64,000 nucleotides of DNA, taken from an uncultured Balneola sp. (GTDB lineage: Bacteria > Bacteroidota > Rhodothermia > Balneolales > Balneolaceae). The notes under the pieces were generated by a model. It saw only the letters and a program-made list of their open reading frames with translations. It was not told where the DNA came from and searched no databases. The position numbers were made by a program, and so were the translations under genes. Below, in pieces: positions 26,954 to 35,228 of the stretch. The stretch spans positions 62,001-126,000 of the forward strand of contig CAJXQC010000008.1 in assembly GCA_913058495.1 (NCBI GenBank), read 5' to 3'. The first letter of the stretch is position 1, and the number at the start of each line of letters is the position of its first letter.

Positions 26954-28267
26954 ATGAAACACTGGATGAACATACTTTCAAAGTACTATCAGAGGATCGT
27001 AAACAGCATTGCGTTCTATCCTACGATCATAGCTTTGGCATTCATGGTTTTTTCTATTTTTGTGATGAGGATCGAGTTCAACGATCTGGTCATAGAACTT
27101 AAAAGTAATATAGAACGGGTTTTAGTTCATGATTCCAATAATGCACGATTGATCTTAGGAACCATTGTAGGAAGTCTTATTTCTTTAATGGTATTCAGTT
27201 TTTCGATGGTTATGATCGTGCTTAACAGAGCTACCTCTACTTTATCTCCAAGAGTTATTCCGGGATTGATCTCCGATAAATTTCACCAGATCGTACTTGG
27301 ATTCTATTTGGGAAGTATAATTTACAGCTTGATCCTGATCGTTAACATTGATGCTCCCGGCGTTGATTTTTCAGTGCCGTCACTGGGCATTTTTGTAAGT
27401 ATGATCTTAGCCATAGTTTGTATGGGTTTGTTCGTGTATTTCATCCATTCTATATCCCAAAAAATTCAGGTGGATTTTATTCTGAATGATATTTACAAGC
27501 TCACAAAAAAAGAATTAACAGATGTAGATCATGACAACGCCAAAATAGAATTGCCGGATACTTCTGACTGGATAACCTGCCTTGCAAAGGATTCGGGTTA
27601 TCTGAAGAAAATCGATGGGCCGGGATTAACGGAGTTTTGTAAAAAGCATGAATTCAGACTGAATGTGAAAGTTTCTATTGGGTCGTTTGTAGTAAAAGAA
27701 TATCCGTTTATTGAGATCAGCAAAGAATTGGATGAAGAAGTAATCGATCAGCTGAGTTCCTATTTTACACTTTATACAGAAGAGCGGGTTTCCGATCATT
27801 ATTTATTCGGTTTTAAACAGATCTCTGAAATTGCTGTAAAGGCACTAAGTCCGGGAATCAACGATCCGGGAACAGCCGTAAAAGCCATCGATCTGTTATC
27901 TGATCTGTTGACGAAACTGATGGAAGTAGATGAACAAAATTATATCCCGAATTCAGAAGACGAGCCGTTGGTGTTTGTTCGTCCGGTTCCCTTTAAGGAC
28001 GTGATGTTTCAGATCATTGTACCGATCAGAGAATATGGTAAAAAAGATGTTTCTGTATTAGTGCGATTGCTCGATTGCATCAAGCATATGATCTATTCTG
28101 ATATACATCGCAAAAGGTTTACTTCTTTATTGATATCATATGTAGACAACTTTCTAACTTGTTCAGAGGAATACATAGATAACAAATTGGACAAGGAAAG
28201 TATCAATGATCGACTGAGAGAAGTGAATGCCTGTTTGGATAAAGAAAAGCAGTTTCAATTGTTGTAG
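26954..28267 (+). CDS. DUF2254 membrane protein
   Basis: A 437-residue membrane protein of the DUF2254 family. Hydrophobic segments lie at about 17-37, 65-90, 110-132 and 144-165, followed by a soluble domain with the conserved segment KALSPGINDPGTAVKAID at about 296-313. The function of the family is unknown; the layout suggests a membrane-anchored cytoplasmic or periplasmic domain. It stands alone with 77 bases to the arginine deiminase gene. Confidence 0.85.
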   Translation: MKHWMNILSKYYQRIVNSIAFYPTIIALAFMVFSIFVMRIEFNDLVIELKSNIERVLVHDSNNARLILGTIVGSLISLMVFSFSMVMIVLNRATSTLSPRVIPGLISDKFHQIVLGFYLGSIIYSLILIVNIDAPGVDFSVPSLGIFVSMILAIVCMGLFVYFIHSISQKIQVDFILNDIYKLTKKELTDVDHDNAKIELPDTSDWITCLAKDSGYLKKIDGPGLTEFCKKHEFRLNVKVSIGSFVVKEYPFIEISKELDEEVIDQLSSYFTLYTEERVSDHYLFGFKQISEIAVKALSPGINDPGTAVKAIDLLSDLLTKLMEVDEQNYIPNSEDEPLVFVRPVPFKDVMFQIIVPIREYGKKDVSVLVRLLDCIKHMIYSDIHRKRFTSLLISYVDNFLTCSEEYIDNKLDKESINDRLREVNACLDKEKQFQLL

Positions 28268-28344
28268 ATACAAGAAAGAAAATGCTCTCCAATTTGATGA
28301 TTTTATCATTAGCTTTATCTGAATTATAAAACTCAGTACATAAA

Positions 28345-29574
28345 ATGAAAATCAACGTTTCTTCCGAAATCGGACATCTTAACGGAGTCATTGTCCACAC
28401 TCCCGGTCATGAAGTGTCATTGGTAAATCCCGAGCTTAAAGACGAACTTCTTTTTGATGATATTATCTTTGAAGAAGACGCCAGAGAAGAGCATCTGGAT
28501 ATGCTTGATCTTTTTAAAGCAGCTATGCCAAAAGATGGACAGGTTATAGAAATTGTTGACCTTTTCAAGGATTCCATCCAAAATGAAGAAGCCAGAGCAT
28601 TCTTTATCGAGCAACTGATCAGAGAATTTCCGGAAGAGAATTTATCAGTGATCGAAAAGCAACTACATAAGTTGGACGCTCAACAATTATTGGAATTCAG
28701 TACACAAGGTGTTTTGCCGGGAGGAAGTAAATTTTCACTCTTGCCTTCTCCGAATCTGTTATTTACCCGCGATCTTGCAGCAGTTGTGGATGACACCATT
28801 TTGATATCCAGAGCAGCAACCAAAACCCGTCTTCGGGAATCACTGATGATGGAGACGCTGGTAGAATTTAACCCACTTTTTGATTCTGTACGAGACAGCG
28901 CTATTCGCATTTCCGGTAATCAGTCTATCGAAGGTGGAGATGTTCTGGTGGAGTCTAAAGATCTTGTATTGATTGGGATGAGTGAGCGCACTTCATTCAC
29001 AGGCTTGATGAAGGCGGCAGATGGACTACTTAATCATGGAGTGAAAACGGTCTTGGCTGTTGATATTCCGAAACAACGTTCTTCCATGCATTTGGATACT
29101 ATTTTCACTTTTGCCAGCAATTCCGAATGTATAGCTTTTCCTCCGGCCATTATGGAACAACAGGATAATGTAGTAGCGTTACAGAAAGTAAATGGCGCTA
29201 TTCAGGCAGAATCCAGATCGTCATTACAATCTGCTTTGAACGAATTTTCATCAAATACCTACGATTTTATAAAGTGCGGTGGAGAAGACAGAACCAATCA
29301 ATTCCGCGAACAATGGACTGATGGAGCTAACGTTTTTGCACTGGCTCCTGGAGTTATTGTTGGATATGAGCGAAACACAAATACATTTAATACACTTGTA
29401 GATCACGGTTATTCATACATGAATCAATTTGAGTTTATAGAAGAGTTTGGAGAAAAAGGACTCAACCTGAATCAAGACAACAAAATTGCCGTAAGTTTTC
29501 AGGGACATGAATTATGTCGGGGTCGTGGTGGCGCCCGATGTATGACGATGCCTATTTCAAGAGAAGAAATTTAA
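28345..29574 (+). CDS. arcA: Arginine deiminase
   Basis: A 409-residue enzyme that hydrolyses arginine to citrulline and ammonia. The family landmarks are in order: GVIVHTPGHE near the start, SRAATKTR, GGDVLVES, the MHLDTIFTF motif with its catalytic His and Asp, and C399 in GGARCMTMP as the nucleophile. No ArcB or ArcC is nearby, so the classical ATP-yielding pathway is not encoded here; ammonia production or arginine use as nitrogen source is more likely. The downstream protease starts just after the stop. Confidence 0.93.
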   Translation: MKINVSSEIGHLNGVIVHTPGHEVSLVNPELKDELLFDDIIFEEDAREEHLDMLDLFKAAMPKDGQVIEIVDLFKDSIQNEEARAFFIEQLIREFPEENLSVIEKQLHKLDAQQLLEFSTQGVLPGGSKFSLLPSPNLLFTRDLAAVVDDTILISRAATKTRLRESLMMETLVEFNPLFDSVRDSAIRISGNQSIEGGDVLVESKDLVLIGMSERTSFTGLMKAADGLLNHGVKTVLAVDIPKQRSSMHLDTIFTFASNSECIAFPPAIMEQQDNVVALQKVNGAIQAESRSSLQSALNEFSSNTYDFIKCGGEDRTNQFREQWTDGANVFALAPGVIVGYERNTNTFNTLVDHGYSYMNQFEFIEEFGEKGLNLNQDNKIAVSFQGHELCRGRGGARCMTMPISREEI

Positions 29575-29585
29575 AGAGGAACTGC

Positions 29586-30812
29586 TTGAGTAACGACGAA
29601 CATCCATCATCCATAGAAACAGATTTCGAAATTCTGTCCCGAATCGAAGAACCGAAAAATAAGCCGGATACAAAAACGATCTTAAAACATTTGGCTTTGT
29701 TTGTGCTTACGTTTATTTCGGTTTCAGTTGTAAGCTCGATTTTTGTTGGACTGGGGAATGGAATTTCAACTATTGGTCCTTTGGTTTTACCGGGAACAGA
29801 AGACCTGTTGCGAGGAGTGCTGTTCGCGTCATTGCTTTTGAGTTTCCTTACTTTTCATGAGTTCGGACATTATTTTGCGGCTGTTTATCATAACATAAAA
29901 GTGAGCCTGCCTTACTACATCCCGCTTCCTGTTGGCATTGGAACACTTGGTGCTGTTATTCGGATCAAAGAAAAGATCCATCAAACCAAAAAGCTGTTTG
30001 ATGTGGGAGTAGCAGGACCAATCGCAGGATTTATTGTTTCTTTGATCGTATTGATCGTTGGTTTTGCCACGCTTCCTGAACCAAGCCATGTACAGAGTTT
30101 TGGTGGTCATGAAGAGTTGAAAGCCTACGTGGCTCAAACAGGAGAGTATCCAACTGAGATCTTATCAGAGGATGAAGGAACGGTGCTTATTTTCGGAAAT
30201 ACAATTCTCTATGGTTTTCTGGCCTCGTTGTTTGATAATGTTCCGCCACTTTGGGAAATGTATCATTATCCATGGTTGCTGGCAGGTTGGTTTGGATTGT
30301 TTTTTACGGCGCTGAATTTAATGCCGGTAGGTCAGCTGGATGGCGGGCACATTCTCTATTCACTGATCGGTTATAAAAACCACAAAAAAGCCGCACGAAT
30401 ATTCTATTCATTTATCACAATTTTAGCGGGAATTGAATTGGTTCCTTTTTTCCATGATTTACTTGGGAAATACGACACTTCATTCGGCGCACTTTCTTGG
30501 TTGATCTGGGGAATCATGTTGTTCTGTGTTATGCATATCGCTTTTCAAAAAGAATCGAAATGGGTAAGCACAATGTTTACCACTTCGCTCATTTGTTCGG
30601 CGCTTTATTTGTATGTGATCCAAGGCCCTCAGGAAGGTTCACCTACATTAATATGGGGTGTATGGACGCTATTCATCACTTTTGTAGTGAAAGTAGAGCA
30701 TCCGCCGGTTACATTTTACACACCACTTTCTAAAGGAAGAAAAGTGATAGGCTGGTTAAGTATGCTTATATTTATACTCTGTATTAGTTTGAATCCAATA
30801 TTTACACAATAG
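29586..30812 (+). CDS. Site-2-type intramembrane metalloprotease (M50)
   Basis: A 408-residue multi-helix zinc protease. HEFGH holds the two histidines and the glutamate, and NLMPVGQLDGGH the third (Asp) ligand, both inside membrane helices; there is no PDZ domain, unlike RseP. It should cut membrane-embedded substrates such as anti-sigma factors. The longest reading frame would overlap arcA by 61 bases. I chose TTG at 29586, which lies 5-6 bases after an AGAGGA ribosome site and avoids the overlap. Confidence 0.85.
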   Translation: MSNDEHPSSIETDFEILSRIEEPKNKPDTKTILKHLALFVLTFISVSVVSSIFVGLGNGISTIGPLVLPGTEDLLRGVLFASLLLSFLTFHEFGHYFAAVYHNIKVSLPYYIPLPVGIGTLGAVIRIKEKIHQTKKLFDVGVAGPIAGFIVSLIVLIVGFATLPEPSHVQSFGGHEELKAYVAQTGEYPTEILSEDEGTVLIFGNTILYGFLASLFDNVPPLWEMYHYPWLLAGWFGLFFTALNLMPVGQLDGGHILYSLIGYKNHKKAARIFYSFITILAGIELVPFFHDLLGKYDTSFGALSWLIWGIMLFCVMHIAFQKESKWVSTMFTTSLICSALYLYVIQGPQEGSPTLIWGVWTLFITFVVKVEHPPVTFYTPLSKGRKVIGWLSMLIFILCISLNPIFTQ

Positions 30813-30817
30813 AACCC

Positions 30818-31243
30818 ATGAAAAAATTATTCATCCTGTTTTTGATAGCCGGTTTTGCCGCATGTGCGGAAACCAAAAAAGAAGATATGTCAACCAAATC
30901 AATGGCTGAAAAAGTAGACTTCTTCTTAGAAAATGATCAGTACACTGATGCACTTACTTTACTTGAAGGTGAAGAAGAGACTGAAGAAGTAATGACATTG
31001 AGAGAAAAAACGCATCTGAACTACGGACTTTTTCTGGAATATCGCGATTCCAACGTAACCAATATGCGCGATAAAATGAATGGAGCTTTAGCTCAGTATG
31101 TTAAAGTACTGAAGATCAATCCGGATAACGAAAAAGCGATCAGTGAGATCGAGCAGATTCTGGGAATTTACGCCACTTTTGATAACCGGAAACCGGATGA
31201 AGAAGTAGCTGAAGATCTCCGCGAACTAGGATTTGAAGTTTAA
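30818..31243 (+). CDS. Hypothetical lipoprotein, TPR-like
   Basis: A 141-residue protein with lipobox FAAC (Cys16), hence membrane-anchored. The rest is helical and acidic, with a TPR-like pattern at about 88-125 (ALAQYVKVLKINPDNEKA). It probably mediates protein contacts on the periplasmic side. It follows the site-2 protease after 5 bases and is likely in the same operon. Confidence 0.75.
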   Translation: MKKLFILFLIAGFAACAETKKEDMSTKSMAEKVDFFLENDQYTDALTLLEGEEETEEVMTLREKTHLNYGLFLEYRDSNVTNMRDKMNGALAQYVKVLKINPDNEKAISEIEQILGIYATFDNRKPDEEVAEDLRELGFEV

Positions 31244-31252
31244 AGAAGAGAA

Positions 31253-31342
31253 GTCATCCTGAGGATACTTCCGAAGGATCTGCACAAAGTATTTTCAGCT
31301 GAAAAGAAGACGTGAAGATTCTTCGCTATCGCTCTGAATGAC
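31253..31342. repeat. Intergenic repeat element with GTCAT...ATGAC ends
   Basis: A roughly 90-bp stretch starting GTCATCCTGAGG and ending CTCTGAATGAC, so the ends are inverted. It contains the perfect 14-bp palindrome TTTTCAGCTGAAAA at 31292-31305. Related 28-base pieces occur at 31829 and 55720. This type of sequence is a common dispersed repeat in Bacteroidota-like genomes, as far as I recall. Confidence 0.55.
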
Positions 31343-31353
31343 AACAAAATAAA

Positions 31354-31824
31354 ATGAGCAACAACAACACCCCTACCATACAAAACCGAAAGGCAAGGCA
31401 CGATTATCAGGTTGAAGAAACCTTCGAGGCCGGCATCGTTCTGAAAGGAACAGAGGTGAAGTCTATTCGTCAGGGGAAAGCTTCGTTTACTGATTCCTTT
31501 GCTTATCTGAAAAACGGGGAAGTGTTTTTAAGAGAGTTGTATATCAAGCCCTATGAGCATGGTTCGTATTATAATCACGATCCGAGAAGAGAACGAAAGC
31601 TGTTGCTCAACAAAAAAGAAATTCGTCAACTAGATAAATTTGTACAGCAAAAAGGGTACACACTCGTTCCGTTAAAGATGTACTTCAAGAGAGGAAATGC
31701 CAAAATTTTGATCGGAGTAGCCAAAGGTAAAAAGAGCTTTGACAAAAGAGACAGCATCAAAGAAAAAGACCTGAAGCGACAACTAGACCGCAACGTGAAG
31801 GGAACGTACAAGGTTAATTTGTAG
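31354..31824 (+). CDS. smpB: SsrA-binding protein SmpB
   Basis: SmpB (156 residues) carries tmRNA to stalled ribosomes for trans-translation. The conserved core GTEVKSIRQGKASFTDSFA at about 33-51 forms part of the OB-fold, and the C-terminal basic tail (DRNVKGTYKVNL) is present. The gene is upstream of no tmRNA here; ssrA was searched for by eye in the neighbouring gaps and not seen. A repeat element sits before its start. Confidence 0.95.
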   Translation: MSNNNTPTIQNRKARHDYQVEETFEAGIVLKGTEVKSIRQGKASFTDSFAYLKNGEVFLRELYIKPYEHGSYYNHDPRRERKLLLNKKEIRQLDKFVQQKGYTLVPLKMYFKRGNAKILIGVAKGKKSFDKRDSIKEKDLKRQLDRNVKGTYKVNL

Positions 31825-31828
31825 CAAC

Positions 31829-31856
31829 GTCATTCTGAACTTGTTTTAGAATCTTA
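31829..31856. repeat. Dispersed repeat fragment (GTCATTCTGAA type)
   Basis: A 28-base sequence beginning GTCATTCTGAA and ending AATCTTA matches 24 of 28 bases of the stretch at 55720-55747 and resembles the left end of the element at 31253-31342. It is probably a truncated copy of the same family. Confidence 0.5.
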
Positions 31857-31895
31857 AGGAATGAGCACTACACTAATTTTAATATCTACTTTCTA

Positions 31896-32837
31896 TTACT
31901 TAATTAAAGTAAATTTCTTTGTAAGTACTCCATCTGCAGTTTTAAGTCTGTAAAAATAAGTTCCGCTTACTAAATTACTTGCATCAAAATTGATTGAATG
32001 GCTTCCTGCTGAAAGTCTATTGTTTTGCAAAACAGCAACTTCTTGACCAATCATATTGAATATGGAGAATTGTACTTGGTCAGGTTTAGATAATTCAAAT
32101 GTAAATGTAGTATTCGGATTAAAGGGATTCGGATAGTTTTGAAATAATTTGGTAGATAGAGGATGATCAGCAGTTTTTTCTTCATTTGAGGTAACTGTAA
32201 CCGAAGCGCTTTGGAAAAATCTATTGATTTCGACAAACCTGAATAAACCTGTGCTATCAAGTCTTTCTACAAGTTCGTCTATTTGAAAGTCATCTACATT
32301 CCAGGTAGCAGAAATAGAAATTAAAGAATCTTTTTCATTTCTATTTCTTATAAATCTCTCAGTTTCAATTGCTGATATACTATCCTTTACTTGTTGGATT
32401 GTGTCGCTTTTCAATGAGTCGTAAGCAACATAAAAACGTCCTGATCTGAACTGAGGAGCAGAAAACTGAACAGAATCTTTAAAACCAAGGTAGTCAAATT
32501 CAATATTTTGTATTCCACCCTTAACTGGGTAAAAAAATTCAGATGGATCAATTTCAATAGTGATGTTTACTTTTTGATGAGGGTAAATATCATAGTAATG
32601 ATAATCTGTTGTACACATATTGGGATGAGTTCCTATGTGTTGGAATTTTAAATAGATTTGGCAAGACGAGCTCCCTTCATAATATAGAGTAGAATCAGAA
32701 CCGTTGTACAGAGTAAAAGAGATATTTATCTGCTCTCCATACTCATAGGTTTCTTTATCTGTAGTAACCATAGTAGTAACCTGTCCATACAAGAGGGAGG
32801 GCGCTAAGGTAAACAATATTAATAGGCTGAATCGCAT
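31896..32837 (-). CDS. BsuPI-domain protein with type IX sorting domain
   Basis: A 313-residue exported protein: signal peptide to about residue 19, a BsuPI-like (intracellular proteinase inhibitor) beta-sandwich at about 20-115, and a C-terminal T9SS type A sorting domain at about 230-313 with NYPNPFNPNTTF and a final KKFTLIK. In T9SS bacteria such a domain directs secretion and surface attachment. The secreted product may inhibit proteases, which is inferred from the domain name only. It is consistent with the PorQ gene at 49084-50073. Confidence 0.87.
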   Translation of the reverse strand: MRFSLLILFTLAPSLLYGQVTTMVTTDKETYEYGEQINISFTLYNGSDSTLYYEGSSSCQIYLKFQHIGTHPNMCTTDYHYYDIYPHQKVNITIEIDPSEFFYPVKGGIQNIEFDYLGFKDSVQFSAPQFRSGRFYVAYDSLKSDTIQQVKDSISAIETERFIRNRNEKDSLISISATWNVDDFQIDELVERLDSTGLFRFVEINRFFQSASVTVTSNEEKTADHPLSTKLFQNYPNPFNPNTTFTFELSKPDQVQFSIFNMIGQEVAVLQNNRLSAGSHSINFDASNLVSGTYFYRLKTADGVLTKKFTLIK

Positions 32838-32870
32838 CAGTTAAGAGTACCGAAATAAGACAAGAAAAAC

Positions 32871-32899
32871 AAAACCCCGCCCTTTCGGACGAGGTTTTC
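32871..32899 (-). terminator. Intrinsic terminator of rnpB
   Basis: On the minus strand AAAACCTCG pairs with CGGGGTTTT (one G-U pair) over a 10-base loop, followed by TGTTTTTCTTG. It starts 7 bases beyond the 3' end of the RNase P RNA. Confidence 0.85.
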
Positions 32900-32905
32900 A
32901 TATTC

Positions 32906-33398
32906 AACAGGAAAGTCTGTAAGCCGGATTTTGTTCCTCCGCTAAAGCGGATTCGGTAATCATTTATCTGGTGCACTCCACCCGATGGCGTCACGACAAG
33001 TGGCGTATACCATCTTATATGAGCTTGCACCCCGCGAGGTTTACCTTGCCTCTTCGGTCACCCTCAGAGCGGTGAGCTCTTACCTCACCTTTTCACCATT
33101 ACCCCCAACGCGGAGCGTTGGAAATTCCAATGTTTAAAACCCAAATTTCAAATAAGCACCAATGTTTTAATATTTAAACATTGTGATTTGTTTGTGTTTT
33201 GAAGCTTGTTATTTGGAATTTCACCAGCGCTCCGCGCTGGTGGCTGTTTGTTTTCTGTTGCACTGTCTGTCTCAGTATCATTCCTGATAAAGAGCCTCTG
33301 CTACGCCCGAAGGATCGCAGAGCGCGGTACTTGTCGGTGTCCGGACTTTCCTCCCAACTATATTGCTATAACTGAGCGATTACCCGACTTTCCTGCTT
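32906..33398 (-). ncRNA. rnpB: RNase P RNA (rnpB), bacterial class A with expanded P12
   Basis: The catalytic RNA that trims the 5' leaders of tRNA precursors. On the minus strand the 5' region has the universal GAGGAAAGTCCGGAC, then CAGTGCAACAGAAAACAAAC, GGTAATGGTGAAA, GGTAAGAGCTCACC and the 3' ATCCGGCTTACAGAC. CAGGAAAGTC at the 5' end pairs with GACTTTCCTG at the 3' end as helix P1. At about 493 bases it is longer than typical bacterial P RNAs (350-400) because the P12 region carries a palindromic insert (33105-33242). Ends are estimated from P1. Confidence 0.93.
33105..33242 (-). repeat. REPIN-like insert within P12 of rnpB
   Basis: Two end hairpins point towards each other: CCAACGC/GCGTTGG (33105-33121) and CACCAGCGC/GCGCTGGTG (33222-33242), with the shared core CGCGGAGCG in inverted orientation. 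Just inside them GAAATTCCAA (33121-33130) pairs with TTGGAATTTC (33213-33222), and CAATGTTT (33160-33167) pairs with AAACATTG (33176-33183). The insert is A+T-rich and repeat-like, unlike the rest of the RNA. Confidence 0.7.
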
Positions 33399-33452
33399 AA
33401 AGGTAAGATTTTTTTAGATGAGCTGATATCTTAAATAGATTGGTAATTAAAT

Positions 33453-33498
33453 CTCCCTTTGAAGGGAGGTGAACATCCAAACGGTTCTTTGGATGTTC
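33453..33498. repeat. Two tandem hairpins upstream of rnpB
   Basis: CTCCCTT/AAGGGAG (33453-33468) and the perfect 11-bp GAACATCCAAA/TTTGGATGTTC (33471-33498) lie between the thiN stop and the 5' end of rnpB. Neither has a following T-run. They may be part of a dispersed repeat or a processing/terminator structure for the thiN transcript. Confidence 0.5.
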
Positions 33499-33530
33499 CG
33501 AGGGATGTCTGAATCTTTGCTAATATTTAA

Positions 33531-34160
33531 TCACTTTATTTTACTCCCACCCCCAATAAACACCGCTAATTTTCCGGAAGAAAACTCAAGTGTAACCGGA
33601 GAAGCAGTAACGGTATTAGAAGTAGCATCCTGAACGCCGGGTTCTAAACGTACATTATTCAGGGGATAAAGTACCCCGGAAGAGATGAAATTCTCTACAA
33701 AGCCTGATATAGGAAAAAAAGAAATGGGTGTATCTATCGGAATATCCCTTTCAAAAGGAGAATCAGCTAAAAAAGTTTTCCCGTAATCGTCTTCAAAAAC
33801 CAAAGATTCAAACCGATCATGAAATTCCACCAAGGAAGAAAGATTCTTTTGCTGATGATCGATGCGTTTTCCCAAAGCTCCCAGAACAGTACAGCTTGTC
33901 GCGCCTTTTTTAAGGGCATAATTCAATGCTTTATCCAGATCGGTGCTGTTTTGGTCGTCGAGTTTTAATACTTCAATATTTTCATGATTGGTGTATTTGA
34001 AACTATCCAGATCTCCGAGAACGATATCCGGAGTAAAACCATATCCGAGAAACACATGTCCGCCACTGTCTGCGCCAATTTGGAGATCGGCTTTTTCGAT
34101 GTGGTTTTCCAGTAAAGCTTTAGTTGGAGGTGTGCCTCCGCAAATAATAAGTGCGTGCAT
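33531..34160 (-). CDS. thiN: Thiamine diphosphokinase
   Basis: A 209-residue enzyme transferring pyrophosphate from ATP to thiamine. The start IICGGTPP, GADSGGHVF, GDLDSF and DQNSTDLDKAL blocks, which bind the nucleotide and magnesium, are all present, followed by the ALGKRIDHQ segment and the C-terminal thiamine-binding beta domain. I chose the ATG at 34160, which begins at the conserved core; a longer frame would add 27 unrelated residues and run close to the divergent nrnA start. It probably rescues thiamine to the active cofactor. Confidence 0.9.
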   Translation of the reverse strand: MHALIICGGTPPTKALLENHIEKADLQIGADSGGHVFLGYGFTPDIVLGDLDSFKYTNHENIEVLKLDDQNSTDLDKALNYALKKGATSCTVLGALGKRIDHQQKNLSSLVEFHDRFESLVFEDDYGKTFLADSPFERDIPIDTPISFFPISGFVENFISSGVLYPLNNVRLEPGVQDATSNTVTASPVTLEFSSGKLAVFIGGGSKIK

Positions 34161-34253
34161 ATATTTTTGATGTAAAACTCGAAAAAAATCACCCCAAAAA
34201 GAAATGGAATTCTGGCTATATACATCTATTTTGGCGTTCAAAAAGAAAATTAT

Positions 34254-35225
34254 ATGTTTGAAAAGCTAATTCCGGAATTGTTATCTCATAAAAAGATCGG
34301 AGTTTTTTCACATGTGCGTCCCGATGGAGATTGTTTGGGCTCACAAGTAGCACTTTGTCTGTGGTTGCAAAAAAATGGCGTTGATACATCTGCATTTAAT
34401 GAAGATGAAGTAAATAAAAATCTCGAATGGCTTACCGAATTTAAAAAGATCGAAAAACCCGATTTCTCTGGTCTGAAAGAATTTGATGCCTTTGTTTTTG
34501 TAGATGGGAATGCGCTACATCGTTTTGGAGATACTGCAGAAAAGATCACCGAACTAGGAAAGCCTCTCTATATGATCGACCATCATCCGCAACCGGATGA
34601 AGTTTTTAAAGAGTTTGTGTCAAAAACAGACGCTTCGTCTACCTGTGAATTGGTTTATAATTTGTTTGCAGAGCATGATATTGGACAAATTAATGAACAA
34701 TCAGCTAAAGCCATGTATGTTGGAATTGTAACTGATACGGGATCTTTTCAGTTTGACAGCGTGAAACCCGGCACTATGAAAGCGGCTGCCACTTTATTGG
34801 AATACGGAAATTTTACTCCTGATGAAGTTGTACAAAAAGTATATTCTTCAAAACCAATGAAGCAGATCAAGTTACTGGGTTTGGCGCTGGAGACCATTTC
34901 TTTGCATGAGAACCAACAAATTGCGACTATGTACGTTACAAAAGCGATGTTTCAGAAAACGGCTACTTCCAATGAAGACACGGAAGGATTTGTAGCTTAT
35001 CCGCTAAGTATAGAAGGAGTAAAAGCATGCATTTTCTTACGTGAAGACGAAGATAGAATTAAATTAAGTCTGCGTTCTCAAAGCGACATTGATGTGAATG
35101 AATGGGCAAGAGAACTCAATGGCGGAGGCCATAAAAAAGCAGCAGGAGCCTGGTATAAAGGCAATATGGAAGAAGCAATCGAAGACGTCATCAGTATTGG
35201 AAGAAAACAATGGATTAACGATTAG
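34254..35225 (+). CDS. nrnA: Oligoribonuclease/pAp phosphatase, DHH family (NrnA)
   Basis: A 323-residue DHH/DHHA1 phosphoesterase that degrades nano-RNAs and dephosphorylates 3'-phosphoadenosine 5'-phosphate. Motifs in order: HVRPDGDCLGS (about 20-30), VDGNALHRFGD, the DHH motif in IDHHPQP, GIVTDTGSF, and the C-terminal GGGHKKAAGAW of DHHA1. The length is normal. It is followed after 3 bases by the HtrA-like gene in the same direction. Confidence 0.93.
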   Translation: MFEKLIPELLSHKKIGVFSHVRPDGDCLGSQVALCLWLQKNGVDTSAFNEDEVNKNLEWLTEFKKIEKPDFSGLKEFDAFVFVDGNALHRFGDTAEKITELGKPLYMIDHHPQPDEVFKEFVSKTDASSTCELVYNLFAEHDIGQINEQSAKAMYVGIVTDTGSFQFDSVKPGTMKAAATLLEYGNFTPDEVVQKVYSSKPMKQIKLLGLALETISLHENQQIATMYVTKAMFQKTATSNEDTEGFVAYPLSIEGVKACIFLREDEDRIKLSLRSQSDIDVNEWARELNGGGHKKAAGAWYKGNMEEAIEDVISIGRKQWIND

Positions 35226-35228
35226 GGA

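Noticed and set aside
31244-31353. Possible tmRNA near smpB
   Set aside because: The gap has no tRNA-like ends or tag reading frame; it is a palindromic repeat.
32755-33030. 91-codon minus-strand frame covering the 3' end of rnpB and the start of the T9SS cargo gene
   Set aside because: It crosses the rnpB terminator and overlaps the signal peptide region of a real gene in another frame.
33206-33400. 64-codon plus-strand frame across the RNase P region
   Set aside because: It lies entirely on the complement of rnpB, whose landmarks are unambiguous; the frame is a by-product of the structured RNA.
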